A stretch of DNA of 48,644 bases, taken from NCBI GenBank assembly GCA_964385645.1, contig CAYLPT010000068.1:1-48644 (forward strand), given 5' to 3'. The first letter of the stretch is position 1. Each line of letters starts with the position of its first letter. The position numbers and the translations under genes were made by a program. Below, piece by piece: positions 1-10,100 of this stretch. The notes beneath the pieces are model-generated. The model did not search any database. It had not been told where the DNA came from and saw only the letters and a list, made by a program, of their open reading frames with translations. The stretch comes from CAYLPT01 sp964385645 (GTDB lineage Bacteria > Armatimonadota > Hebobacteria > Hebobacterales > Hebobacteraceae).

Positions 1-246
1 GTCATCGGAGTGCCGATCTCCTCCAGCCCGCTGGCGGGTCTGGACGCGCTGCTGGCGACGGCGCAGATGCCCAGCGGCGTGCCGGTGGCCACGGTGGCGA
101 TAGATGGGGCGCGCAACGCGGGCCTGCTCGCCGCCGCCATCCTGGCGGTGCACGACGAGACGCTCGCCGAGCGGCTGACGCAGCTCCGGCGGGAGATGGC
201 CGCCCGGGTCGAGGAGGCTTCCGGCCGGGTGGGGGGCGCCCGGTGA
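1..246 (+). CDS. purE: PurE, N5-carboxyaminoimidazole ribonucleotide mutase (C-terminal part)
   Basis: The frame is open from base 1, so the 5' end lies outside the window. The visible 81 residues match the C-terminal part of class I PurE: VIGVP, then SPLAGLDALLA, MPSGVPVATVAI and NAGLLAAAIL, the loop and helix that close the CAIR-binding site. PurE moves the carboxylate from N5 to C4 of the imidazole ring in de novo purine synthesis in the cytoplasm. It ends at a TGA that shares four bases (GTGA) with the start of purB, so the two are translationally coupled and form a purine operon. The family assignment is firm; only the missing N-terminus is unseen. Confidence 0.9.
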   Translation, partial: VIGVPISSSPLAGLDALLATAQMPSGVPVATVAIDGARNAGLLAAAILAVHDETLAERLTQLRREMAARVEEASGRVGGAR

Positions 247-1601
247 TCGAGCGCTACTCCTACCCCGAGATGCGCCGCATCTGGGAGCCGGCGAACCGCT
301 ATCGCAAGTGGCTCGAGGTGGAGCTGCTGGTGGCCGAAGGGTGGGCGGAGGTCGGCCGCATCCCACGCGAGGCGGCGGCCGCGCTGCGTCGCAACGGCGA
401 CCGGCTGCTGGCGAGGGACTTCGACTTCGGCGCCATCGTACAGCGGGCGCTGGAGCTGGAGGGCGAGGCGCCCGGCTTCGTTCCCAAGCCCGGCCAGCCG
501 GTGATCCGGCACGACCTGATCGCCTTCCTGACCGCGGTCTCCGAGCACTTGGGGGAAGAGCGGCGCTATCTCCACTTCGGCGTTACCTCTTACGATATCG
601 AGGACACCGCGCTCTGCCTGCTGATGCGGGAGTCGTGCGACCTGCTGAAGGAGGCCGCGGAGCACCTCGCGGAGGCGATCCGCGCCCGCGCTCGTGAGCA
701 CAAGTGGACCCCCATGATCGGCCGCACCCACGGCGTCCATGCGGAGCCGATCACCTTCGGCCTCAAGCTCGCGGTGTGGCTCGCAGAGCTCGAGCGCGAC
801 ATCGGACGCCTAAGCCAGGCGCGGGAGAGCGTGAACGTCGGGATGGCCTCCGGCCCGGTGGGCAGCTACGGCACGGTGGACCCGCGGGTCGAGGAGTATG
901 TGTGCGGGAGGCTGGGGCTGAGCCTGCCGAAGGCGACCAGCCAGATCGTGCAGCGCGACCGGCACGCACACTATGTGACCACGCTGGCGATCCTCGCCGG
1001 GTCGCTGGAGCGTTTCGCCACCGAGGTGCGCAATCTGCAGCGGACCGAGATCCTGGAGGTGGAGGAGCCCTTCCGCAAGGGCCAGCGCGGCTCCTCCGCA
1101 ATGCCGCACAAGCGAAACCCCATGACCTGCGAGCGCATCACCGGGTTGGCCCGGATCGTGCGCTCATATGTCACGCCCGCGCTGGAGAACATGGCCCAGT
1201 GGCATGAGCGGGACCTGACGAACTCGAGCGTCGAGCGGATCATCCTGCCCGACGGCAGCGTGCTCGTGGACTACATGCTGCGCAAGCTCACCGACGTCGT
1301 CCGCGGCCTGGTCGTCTACCCCGACCACATGCGGGAGAACCTGGAGCGCCTCAAGGGCCTGGTGATGTCCGAGCACGTCATGCTCGCCCTCGTTGATAGG
1401 GGCATGGACAAGGACGAGGCTTACCAGACGGTGCAGGCCCTGGCGATGCAGGCCTTCGAGTCGGGCGCGGACTTCCGGGACCTGGTGCGGGCCGACGAGA
1501 CGATCTCGGCCAAGCTGAGCGAGGACGAGCTCGCCGCCTGCTTCGACTACGCGCGCCACCTCAGGCGTGTCGAAGTTGCCTATGAGAGGATGGGGCTGTA
1601 G
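243..1601 (+). CDS. purB: Adenylosuccinate lyase
   Basis: This 452-residue protein has the normal length and domain order of bacterial adenylosuccinate lyase, a member of the fumarase/aspartase superfamily. The superfamily signature SSAMPHKRNP is near residue 284, carrying the mobile loop serine, and TSYDIEDTA and GRTHG motifs of the active site are also present. It eliminates fumarate from SAICAR and from adenylosuccinate, two steps of purine synthesis. The start is a GTG inside the GTGA overlap with purE, which fits the usual N-terminus (IERYSYPEMRRIW). It is the last gene of the purine operon visible here and converges on the glycosidase gene beyond a strong hairpin. Confidence 0.96.
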   Translation: MIERYSYPEMRRIWEPANRYRKWLEVELLVAEGWAEVGRIPREAAAALRRNGDRLLARDFDFGAIVQRALELEGEAPGFVPKPGQPVIRHDLIAFLTAVSEHLGEERRYLHFGVTSYDIEDTALCLLMRESCDLLKEAAEHLAEAIRARAREHKWTPMIGRTHGVHAEPITFGLKLAVWLAELERDIGRLSQARESVNVGMASGPVGSYGTVDPRVEEYVCGRLGLSLPKATSQIVQRDRHAHYVTTLAILAGSLERFATEVRNLQRTEILEVEEPFRKGQRGSSAMPHKRNPMTCERITGLARIVRSYVTPALENMAQWHERDLTNSSVERIILPDGSVLVDYMLRKLTDVVRGLVVYPDHMRENLERLKGLVMSEHVMLALVDRGMDKDEAYQTVQALAMQAFESGADFRDLVRADETISAKLSEDELAACFDYARHLRRVEVAYERMGL

Positions 1602-1639
1602 GGCGCGCATGTCGGCGCCAAAGGCGCCGCCTGCGCGCC
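1602..1639. terminator. Two-tier hairpin between convergent genes, putative bidirectional terminator
   Basis: GGCGCC-AAA-GGCGCC at 1614-1628 sits inside an outer stem GGCGCGC (1602-1608) / GCGCGCC (1633-1639). It starts directly after the purB stop, between purB and the convergent glycosidase gene. No T-run follows on either strand, so the call rests on stem strength and position only. Confidence 0.45.
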
Positions 1640-1655
1640 GGGCCGTGCTCACAGC

Positions 1656-3887
1656 CTACAGACGGTCCCCCACCCGCCTGACCTTGTACGCCACGTCGGC
1701 GGTGAGCCCCGCGGGGGTGGTGATGACGACCGCGCCGTCGGCGCAGGTGTAAGGTGTGACGCGGGCGATGGCGCCGGCGTGGGTGTCCCACTGCTCGATC
1801 TCATACTCGCCCGGCGCGAGGCCGGCCACCTCGATCTCCGTCGCGCCGGCCGGATGCGGGGAGATCTCCTCCGCCAGGTGGCCCCACGTGCTCTCCCGGT
1901 TCTGCACCCACACCAGCGCCGAGGTCTCGTTCGCCAGCCCCAACACCCGCAGGTTCGGCACGGTGATGTAGTTCGTGAGCCGGTAGTACGCGAGGAACCA
2001 GTCGCGGCCGGTGTTCCTCACCTCGATGGTGTGGGCGCCGGCGGGCACGTCTATCGCGTAGACGCCGTCGTAGTCGTGCAGCGTCTCCGTGTCGTCGGGT
2101 CGGTAGTCCGGGAAGTCCGCGGCCAGCGCCTCCCGGCCGTCCAGCAGGATGGACAGCGCCGCGCCCCCGTGCCCCGACACCCCCCGCACCATCACCTCGA
2201 AGGTCCCCCCGCGGGGGTAGCTCACCCGGAAGGTCGCGGGGTTGTGCTTCTCGGGGTGGTTGACGAGCCCGTGCAGGATGCGGCTCATCACCTCCCGCCT
2301 CGCCACGCTCCCGTCGTTGCGCACCGCGAACTCCTGCGGCTCGTTGTAGGGCGAGTCGTCCTCCCAGCTCTCGCCCGTGGGCTGGATGGTCAGCGACGGG
2401 TAGACGCGCGGCTCCGCGCCCGGCGCATACCGAACCGCGCGGATGTGGGTTGGCCGGTAGTTCTCTCGCGGCCAGTCTATGCCCTCCGCGAAGGCCGCCA
2501 CTGCGGCGAAGCGGGGGTAGAGGTTGCGGGGGTGGATGTAGCTGTCCCACCACCACAGCATCGCCGTTCCCGCGTCGCCAGACAGCATCGCCGACCACAG
2601 GCCGTTGTGGAGGTGCAGCCCCTCGGGGTCGGCTACATGCTGCTCCCCCTGCCAGTCGGTGCCGAACTCGCCGAAGTAGTGCGGCTTCCCGTAGGCCGCC
2701 GCCTTCTCCGCGCTGGTGCGCGAGATCGTCTCGGCCACATCCCGCGACCCGTAGTTGTGCGAGGTCACGAAGTCGAGCTCGGGCAGGCCGTCCACCGCGG
2801 GGTCGCCCTCGGTGCGAGCGAAGCTGGTGGTGATCAGGTGGTCCCAGGGGTCCAGGTCACGCAGGTAGCGGGCCATCTCGGCGTGCCAGGCGGCCACGGC
2901 GGCCGAGTCGTAACCGCTCACGATATCCACCTCGTTCCAGAACTCCCAGGCCAGCACTGCGGGGGAGTGGCCCCAGCGCGCCACAAGGTAGCGAAGCCGC
3001 TGCCGGAACAGTCGCTTCGCTTCTTCATTGGTGAAGAAGTCGCCAGGCTGCTCGCAGGGGCCGCCGTTCGCCGCGTTGTAGGGGCTCAGGTGCCAGTTGC
3101 CGTAGATTCCGTGGGCGTCGAGGGAGTTGAAGGAGTCAATGCACATGAGCACCTTGATGCCCAGGCGCTCGGCGAGGTCCAGTATGTAGTCAATGCGCCA
3201 GGCCGCCTGCTGGCTGTAGCGGCCCAGGCCGTTGCCTGGGCCGGCGCCGGCGCGGTTCTCGAGGCCGAGGCGGTTCCACTCGTTCACGAGCCACAGCCGG
3301 ATGTAGTTGCCGCCGTGCTCCGCCAGCGCGCCCATCCACGCGTCGTAGTCATAGGTGCCGGCCGGCCCGGGCCAGCGCATGTTCTGGCCGATCGCGAAGT
3401 ACGGAGCGCCGGAGTCGAGCTGGAGGTACCGCGGGGAGTCGGGGCTGCGCCGCACGTACCCTGCGCCATCCGAGGGCATGACGCGGAAGCTGCCGGCGCC
3501 GGCCGTCCGCACGCCGGCGCCATCGCGCACCATCAGGAAGTAGTCGCACTCCCCCACTTCCCCCCATGCGAAGCGCACCGCGAATGCGCCCGCCCCCCGC
3601 GCCAGCAGCACCTCGCGGCCGGCCTCGTCGCGCGCCCGCTCGAAGGGCTCGCGGTAGAAGCCGGGGACCTCGACCTCGCGGCCGGAGGGAGTGCGGAAGG
3701 TCGCCCACACCTCAACCTCCCGGGGATCGAAGGGGTTCTCGTACCCAACGACACCGGGGACCTCAATCTCGATGCTCTGGTACTGGCCCACGTGATCCAC
3801 ACTCTCCTGTGCGCCGGCGGCGGCCCCGTAGGCGCAGCAGGCCAGGGCGAGCACGGCGGCCATGGTGTTGCGCGGCGCGCCGGTCAT
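1656..3887 (-). CDS. Secreted DUF5060 / clan GH-A glycoside hydrolase
   Basis: A 743-residue protein with an N-terminal signal peptide ending near GAAAGAQ, then a DUF5060-type beta domain (about residues 30-110), a TIM-barrel domain and a C-terminal beta-rich region. In the barrel, EFWNEVD near residue 313 supplies the likely acid/base glutamate and YFGEFGTDW near 403 the likely nucleophile, the usual pair of GH5-like clan A enzymes. The substrate cannot be read from sequence; plant-type polysaccharides are an inference. The ATG at 3887 was chosen because it begins the signal peptide and overlaps the TGA of the upstream GHL10 gene (ATGA). The longer upstream frame is only a shadow of that gene. 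It is the last gene of a minus-strand operon. Confidence 0.85.
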   Translation of the reverse strand: MTGAPRNTMAAVLALACCAYGAAAGAQESVDHVGQYQSIEIEVPGVVGYENPFDPREVEVWATFRTPSGREVEVPGFYREPFERARDEAGREVLLARGAGAFAVRFAWGEVGECDYFLMVRDGAGVRTAGAGSFRVMPSDGAGYVRRSPDSPRYLQLDSGAPYFAIGQNMRWPGPAGTYDYDAWMGALAEHGGNYIRLWLVNEWNRLGLENRAGAGPGNGLGRYSQQAAWRIDYILDLAERLGIKVLMCIDSFNSLDAHGIYGNWHLSPYNAANGGPCEQPGDFFTNEEAKRLFRQRLRYLVARWGHSPAVLAWEFWNEVDIVSGYDSAAVAAWHAEMARYLRDLDPWDHLITTSFARTEGDPAVDGLPELDFVTSHNYGSRDVAETISRTSAEKAAAYGKPHYFGEFGTDWQGEQHVADPEGLHLHNGLWSAMLSGDAGTAMLWWWDSYIHPRNLYPRFAAVAAFAEGIDWPRENYRPTHIRAVRYAPGAEPRVYPSLTIQPTGESWEDDSPYNEPQEFAVRNDGSVARREVMSRILHGLVNHPEKHNPATFRVSYPRGGTFEVMVRGVSGHGGAALSILLDGREALAADFPDYRPDDTETLHDYDGVYAIDVPAGAHTIEVRNTGRDWFLAYYRLTNYITVPNLRVLGLANETSALVWVQNRESTWGHLAEEISPHPAGATEIEVAGLAPGEYEIEQWDTHAGAIARVTPYTCADGAVVITTPAGLTADVAYKVRRVGDRL

Positions 3888-5827
3888 GGCGCCACGCCCC
3901 AGTGGCGGTCGAGCAGACGGGCCATCCGGGACAGCAGCCGGTGATCGCCCAGGGCGCGGAGCCGGCCGGTCTCCCAGAGCGCGCGCGGGTTCGCCTCCCG
4001 GCGTGCGATGGCGACCAGGTCGGCGAGGGAGGCCTCGAAGACAAGGTCGGGGCTCTCCACCTGCCCCAGGCCGGACTGGCACTGGCCGCGGTCGAGCCGG
4101 AGCCACCAGGCGGCGTCTGGCTGATCGCCGGCCCGCACGAGGAGGGTCAGGCGCTCGTCGGCGAGCTCAGGCAGGCTGAGTTGTCCGCAGATGTCGGCCC
4201 ACAGCCGGTCGAGCTCCACCTTCGGGGCCGGGGGCGCGGCCGGCAACTCCTCCTCGGGGAGGCCGAAGAGCAGGGGGCTGCGGACCACGAACTCCTGGGG
4301 TGGGCGCTCGGGGGCTGCGAATTCGCCGTAGATGGCGATGCGAAACGGGCCCTCGGGCGCGGGAAAGCGGAGGCGTCGCCCCACGCCGTATTCCCCGCCG
4401 AAGGCGCCGAGGGGGCGCAGCGTCAGCCCGGAGGGATCCTCGACGAGGATGCGACCCGACAGCCGAGGGCCCGCGCCGGTCGGCAGGGCGAGGCCCTCAG
4501 GCGCGCCGTACGTGGCTACAGGGCTGCGGGTCTCGATGGTGCGCCGCAGGATAGCGGCGGCCTGGGCGGCGCCGGCCGCTGAGTCCTCATCGGAGGGTGG
4601 GGGAGGCTCGTAGCCGATGAAGAGCTCGACCTCAAGGGGCGCGCGGGCGACGAGCCGGCGGCCGGAGGCGGGCGGCGAGGCCGCCTCCCCGCCGAAGCTC
4701 ATGCGCGCGGGCGGGCTGCCGTGGGGGGTTGGATGAGGGTCGGCGGCGGCGACGGTGGCGCGCAGGGCCGGGAGCCAGGCGGGTAGGTCTTCCCGGTCGT
4801 AGGCGAAGGCCACGAAGCCATCGGCCCCCGCGTCGCGCGCCGCGCGGACCTGCGCGATCAGCTCCTGGGCCGACCCCATGAGGAAAGCGTCGAGCCCGGC
4901 GTAGATGGGCACCGCGCCGCCGACCAGGTCAACCTGATCGGTGAGCCAGGCGGCAAGCTGGCTGCGGTCGAGCGTGTAGTTCAGGAAACACACGAAATCG
5001 AGCGCGCCCCCCTCGACCCAGCGGGGCCAGTCCTGGAGCGCGTGGGCGCGCGCGACCTCGGCCTCGGGCCATGCGGACACGGAGACGACGACCTGGGGTC
5101 TGACCTGGCGCGCTTCCTTGCTGATCTCGGCCAGCAGGCTGGTGTGCAGCCCGCGCCTCCAGTCCCGGTACTGGTCGGCGAGGGGACCGGTGTGCACATC
5201 CTCGGGCCAGTTCGCGACCGGGGCGCCGGCGTCGGCCTCGAAGCGGGCGCGGCAGTGGTCGCAGAAGCAGTAGCCGGGGCTGGGGTAGCGCAGCCCGTCG
5301 AAGTGGAGGCCGGCGATGTCATAGCGGCGGACGAGCTCGAGGGCGGCCTCCTTCTCGAGGCGGCGGTTCTCGGGGTGGGAGGGGCACAACCAGTCAACGG
5401 GCGGATCGAGGTCCGGGTCCTCGCGGGCCAGCCGACCCTCATGGCTGCGCATCAGCCGTCCCTCTGCCTCATAGCGCGCGAGGAGGTCGGGCGGGCAGTG
5501 GAGGAGGGCCCAGGCGGTGTGCCACACGTGGAGCTCGAGCCCGAACTCGCGGGCCGCGCGGGCGGCCTCGGCGAGCTCGTCGCGCGCCCCTCCCTCAACC
5601 TGAGGCAGGATCTGTGAGGGGTAGAAGGCGGCGCCCGCGGTGCAGAGGTTGGGGAACACCGCGTTGAGGCCGGCCTCCCGCAGCGACCGGGCGATCGCCG
5701 GCCAGTCACGCCCATAGCCCCCGCCGATCCACACTCCCCTCAGCTCGCCCCGCCGGGACTGCGCGCCCGCGGCCGGGCACAGGAGGAGGGCCGCCAGGAT
5801 CGCCGCGCCGAGTCTGGCTCGCAGCAT
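3884..5827 (-). CDS. Secreted GHL10 family protein with C-terminal SCP2-like domain
   Basis: A 647-residue protein. A signal peptide (LLLCPAAGAQ) precedes a glycosyl-hydrolase-like family 10 TIM barrel. Typical motifs are RGVWI, REAGLNAVFPN and PSQILP near the N-terminus and a CFCDHCRARF cysteine motif. GHL10 proteins are thought to act on extracellular or cell-wall glycans, but few have been assayed. From about residue 535 the sequence changes: it reads like an SCP2 sterol-transfer-type fold (LRLDRGQ, PDLVFEASLADLVAIA, GRLRALGDHRLLSRMARLL). That fusion is unusual. The ATG at 5827 has GGTGGAG upstream. It overlaps the downstream glycosidase gene by four bases, so the two are probably co-translated. 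Confidence 0.82.
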   Translation of the reverse strand: MLRARLGAAILAALLLCPAAGAQSRRGELRGVWIGGGYGRDWPAIARSLREAGLNAVFPNLCTAGAAFYPSQILPQVEGGARDELAEAARAAREFGLELHVWHTAWALLHCPPDLLARYEAEGRLMRSHEGRLAREDPDLDPPVDWLCPSHPENRRLEKEAALELVRRYDIAGLHFDGLRYPSPGYCFCDHCRARFEADAGAPVANWPEDVHTGPLADQYRDWRRGLHTSLLAEISKEARQVRPQVVVSVSAWPEAEVARAHALQDWPRWVEGGALDFVCFLNYTLDRSQLAAWLTDQVDLVGGAVPIYAGLDAFLMGSAQELIAQVRAARDAGADGFVAFAYDREDLPAWLPALRATVAAADPHPTPHGSPPARMSFGGEAASPPASGRRLVARAPLEVELFIGYEPPPPSDEDSAAGAAQAAAILRRTIETRSPVATYGAPEGLALPTGAGPRLSGRILVEDPSGLTLRPLGAFGGEYGVGRRLRFPAPEGPFRIAIYGEFAAPERPPQEFVVRSPLLFGLPEEELPAAPPAPKVELDRLWADICGQLSLPELADERLTLLVRAGDQPDAAWWLRLDRGQCQSGLGQVESPDLVFEASLADLVAIARREANPRALWETGRLRALGDHRLLSRMARLLDRHWGVAP

Positions 5828-5905
5828 GGCTCTGCTCCACCCACCCCGAGGAGAGCTTCGGCGCCCGCCGCGCCGCTACCTCCCCGGGGCGACCAGCGCG
5901 GAGGC

Positions 5906-7114
5906 TCAGGGGTGTGCGCGCCGTCGGGTCTCGGGGAGGGCGAGGGCGATGGCGGCCGCGGCGATGGGTATGGCGGCCGCGAGGGAGAGGGCGCGCGCGA
6001 GCGCGGGGGCCGGGCCGAGCGCGACGGTGAGGCGGTCGGCGAAGGCCCCGACGACGGTGGCGCTGAGACCCCCGATGCCCCAGGCGAAGCCCATCACGAC
6101 GCCGGAGACGGTGCTCGCGCGGCCGGGCAGGAGCTCCTGCCCGCTGACGATGTTGACGGGGAGGGCGGCGAAGAGGCAGGCCCCGGTGGCGAGCAGGAGC
6201 GCGGCCGAGGCGAGGCCGTCGGCATGGAGGAATCCGTAGAAGGCGGGGCCGCTGAGGGCAAGGCTGGTGACTGTGACCCACTTGCGGCCCACGCGGTCGG
6301 AGAGCGGTCCCCCTACCAGTCCGCCCACCGCGCCCGCGAGGCTGAAGCCGAGCAGGGCCCACCCGCCGAGCATGAGGGCCGCGCCCCGCCGCTCGATGAG
6401 CATGGGGACGAAGGTGGTGAAGGCGGCCGCGGCGGCGGCGCGGAGCATCACCACCAGGTAGAGGACGGCGAGGGCAGCCAGCCAGGGGCGGGTGGGGCCG
6501 AGGGGGGCGAGGGCCCCGCCATCTCGGCCGGCTGTGTTGCGGCCGAGGGAGCGGGCGACGTAGAGCACGACGGCCAGACCCACGGCCGCGGTGAGCCAAC
6601 TGGCGCGCAGGTCGAAGGCGTTGACGACAGCGATGACGAGGGGTGGGCCAAGGCCGAAGCCGATATTGCCGCCCGCGGTGAAGATGGCCATCGCGGCGCC
6701 GCCCCCGGCGCGCGCGATGCGCCCCACGAGCGCGGCGGCGGCCGGGTGGATGGCGGCGGTGCCGAGGCTGCCCAGGATCGCCACCGCGAGCAGGGCCCCG
6801 TAGCTGCTCACGAGCCCGAGGCAGGACATGGAGAGCGTGGTGACGAGCGGGCCCAGGATGACCAGGGGCCGGGGGCCGAGGCGGTCGGAGAGATGGCCGA
6901 AGACGGGCTGGCTGAGCTGGGAGGTCAGGCTGACGACCGAGGCGAGCAGGCCCGCGCTGACCAGGGTGAGCCCGAGGCGGGTGACCAGCAGGGGGAGCAG
7001 CGCGGGCAGGAAGGCCATGTACATATCGGTGCCGCCGTGCGCGAGGGCGAGCGCCGCGATGGCTCGCCCAGGCGCCGGAGGGGGTGGACCGCGATGGCGC
7101 TCACTCCCAGCCAC
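5906..7114 (-). CDS. MFS transporter, fosmidomycin-resistance (Fsr)-like
   Basis: A 402-residue, roughly 12-helix MFS protein. TM1 (IAALALAHGGTDMYMAFLPALLP) resembles Fsr-type exporters, and the loop 2-3 motif GHLSDRLGPR is the MFS signature. The N-terminal frame upstream of this gene is a shadow of the preceding gene. I chose the GTG at 7114 because it keeps TM1 whole and has GAGG just upstream. This start overlaps the end of the MFS/spermidine-synthase-like gene by 14 bases, which points to coupling. The substrate cannot be read from sequence; drug or small-molecule efflux is the family default. A 78-base gap separates it from the GHL10 gene. Confidence 0.8.
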   Translation of the reverse strand: MAGSERHRGPPPPAPGRAIAALALAHGGTDMYMAFLPALLPLLVTRLGLTLVSAGLLASVVSLTSQLSQPVFGHLSDRLGPRPLVILGPLVTTLSMSCLGLVSSYGALLAVAILGSLGTAAIHPAAAALVGRIARAGGGAAMAIFTAGGNIGFGLGPPLVIAVVNAFDLRASWLTAAVGLAVVLYVARSLGRNTAGRDGGALAPLGPTRPWLAALAVLYLVVMLRAAAAAAFTTFVPMLIERRGAALMLGGWALLGFSLAGAVGGLVGGPLSDRVGRKWVTVTSLALSGPAFYGFLHADGLASAALLLATGACLFAALPVNIVSGQELLPGRASTVSGVVMGFAWGIGGLSATVVGAFADRLTVALGPAPALARALSLAAAIPIAAAAIALALPETRRRAHP

Positions 7115-10100
7115 GGTCCTCGGGGAGGGGGAGGAGGGGCGCCGGCTCCTGCCACCAGTCGCGGAGGCTGCGGGCGGTGGCCCAGTCCCGCTCCGCCTCC
7201 GCGTCCCGGCCCAGGATTGAGTAGGCAAGGGCCCGGTAGTCGTAGAGGCCGGGGGAGCCAGGGTCGGCGGCGATGGCGCGGGTGACCAGGGAGGCGAGGC
7301 TTTCTGCGTAGGGCCTGGCGGCGGAGGAGAAGCCGTGGCCCGAACAGAGGGTGAGGATATCGTAGATGGTGTCCGCCGGGCTGGTGGCGATGGCGATGGC
7401 GCGGTCGAAGTGGGTGTAGGCGGCCCGCTGATCGCCGCGCCGGAGGGCCGCCAGGCCGAGGCCGGCGTGCATGGTGGGGGACTCCTGGCCGCGATCCGCG
7501 GCGCGACGGAAGGCCTGCTCGGCCTGTGTGTAGTCGTTGCGGGCGAGGGCGAGCTGGCCGGCGGCGACCAAGACCTGGAAGACCTCCTGCTGGGCCGGGC
7601 TGGCGCGGGCGAGCAGGGACTCGGCGCCGAGAAGGTCGCCCAGCTGGAGCGAGACCCCGATGGCGGCGGTGAGCGCGGAGGCGGAGTCGGGGTCGTTCTC
7701 GAAGGCGGCGCGGAACAGCTCGAGCGCCTCCCGCAGGTAGCCCTCCGACCAGCGGACGTCCCCGAAGGACCACTGGGCATCGGCGAGGGCGCGGCGGACG
7801 AAGCGGTCGTGGGGGCGCAGCTGGTAGGCGCGGAGCAGGGCGTCGTGATACTGCCCCATGTAGCCGTAGGAGTAGGACATCTGGGAGCGCATGACCCAGC
7901 GCCAGGTCTCGCGGGCGGTGGCGACGTTCTGAGATGCCGCCCCGTCGAGGGGGCGGCGGGTGAGCTCGGAGAGGCGCTGGACGACCTCGTGGGTGGGGGT
8001 CTGCTCGAGGGCGGAGAGCAGGAAGGGCATGGTGGCGGAGACGCCGTAGCGGGCGACGGCCTTCGGCGCGCTGAACTCGATCAGGGGCCGGTCAACGGTG
8101 TTGAGGGGCGCGCCCTGGGCCATCTGGGCGATCTCGTCTGGGCCCGCGACATACCAGCTGAGCACATCTGCCGGCTCGTGGACGCCCATGGAGAGCAGGT
8201 CGCGCAGCACCTCGGGGGCGGACATGTGCTCGGCGAGCTGGTCGGCATTGATGGCGAAGGGGCCCTTGGAGCCGACGATCACGGTGTCAATGCCCGAGTA
8301 CCACATGGTGGCGTTCGGGAAGACCTCGAGGAAGGTGCGCAAGATGGTGGCGAAGTCGCGGGGCGAGAGCTGATACAGGGGGAGCCACTGGGCGAGGATG
8401 CCGCCCTCGCGGAGGCGCTCCTTGGAGCGCTCCCAGTGCTCGCGGGAATACAGGGTGCCGGCGCCGGAGACGAAGGGGTGGATGGGGTCGGCGCTGATGA
8501 CGTCGTACTGGCGGCGGACGGCCTTGACGTAGTTGGCGCCGTCGTGGATGACGATCTTGACCTTGGGGTTGTCGAGGACCTGGTAGTTCCAGTCGGCGAA
8601 CTTGGCGGCCGCGCCGGGCACCTCTGCGCAGAGCTCGACGATGGTGACGTTCTCGACCGCGGGGTAGCTGGCGATGATGCCCCCGGAGACGCCGGCGCCG
8701 AGCCCGATGATGAGCACGTCGCGGGGCTCCGGGTGCAGCAGCACCGGCAGGTGGCCCAGCATCTTGAGGGCGCGCATATCGTAGAGGTAGGTGGTGGCGA
8801 CGGGCTTGGCGTTGATGGAGAGGATGCGCTGTCCCCAGCCGGACTCGAGGACGTCCACGGAGGCGGTGACGCCCTCCCGGTGGTAGAGGAGCCGCTGCAT
8901 GTAGCGGTCGGTGGTGTCCACGGTGGAGCCGGCGGCGCGGCTAACGAAGTAGCCCCCGGCGTAGGGTCCCCAGCCGCCGAACAGGAGCTTGGTGTCGAAG
9001 CGGGGGTGGGCGAAGACGAGCGCGATGGTGGCGGCGGCCATGGCGGCGGCGACGCCGATGCGGAGGGAACGTCCCCAGGGCTTCGCGAGGGCCATCGCCA
9101 GGCAGCCGCCGACGCCCATGAGCACCAGCGAGACCGCGGTGAGGGAGGGCTGGAGGCCGAGCCACTTCACGAGCACGAAGCCGCCCAGCAGAGAGCCGAC
9201 AATGCCGCCGAAGGTGTCTATCGCGTAGACGTCGGCGACGGTGCGTCCTACCTGCGAGACGCCGCGAGAGTACATGCGCACGAGGATGGGGAAGCTGGCG
9301 CCGCTGAGGAAGGTGGGGACGAAGACGACCATGAAGCAGACCACGAACTGGGTGCCGATGAGCAGCCACCACACGCCGAAGGTCCAGTCGAAGAGGCGCA
9401 GGAAGACGAAGGGCAGGGCGTTGATGACGGCCGGGCCCAGCGCCGCACAGAGGCCGGCGGTGAAGAAGAGCATGGCGACGATGGCGCCCCGGTTGCGGGC
9501 GGGATCGGCGAAGGGAGCGAACACCGCAGCGCCGAGGGCCAGGCCGATCAGGACCGCGGTGAGCATGGTCGAGAAGGCGTAGGTCGTGGAGCCGAGCACG
9601 AGCACGAGGCTGCGCATCCACACCACCTCGAGCGCGAGCAGGGTGACGCCGGACATGAAGGAGAGCGCGAGGATGATGCGGTCGGCGCGGGTGAGGGGCG
9701 CGGGCCCGGCATCGGCGGCTGGGGCGACGGCGGCCAGCTCGCGGGAGGGCGCGAAGACCGGGTGTCGGCTCAGGAGCAGGGAGACGGCGGCGAGGGAGAG
9801 GTCGCCCAGGGCCGCGACCAGGGTGGAGGTGAAGACGCCCGCGGTGGGGATGAGCACGAAGCCGGCGGCCATGGTGCCGGCGACGGCCCCGAAGGTGTTG
9901 ATCGCGTAGAGCCGGCCGACGCTGAGCCCGAGCACATCCTCGCGGTCCACCATGAGCTTGCTCATCACCGGCAGGGTGGCGCCCATGAGGGTGGTGGGGA
10001 TGAGCAGGAGCACGAAGGAGGCGAGGAAGCGGAAGAGAGTGAACAGCGCGAAGCTCTCGCCGATGCCCTCGTAGACGCTGGGGTAGGCGGCCTCTACGAT

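Noticed and set aside
1779..3944. Very long plus-strand open frame opposite the DUF5060 glycosidase
   Set aside because: Its composition (V, H, R, G-rich without domains) is that of a reverse-complement shadow; the minus-strand gene has clear domains and active-site residues.
5912..7285. Plus-strand open frame opposite the Fsr-like MFS gene
   Set aside because: Acidic low-complexity shadow of a membrane protein gene.
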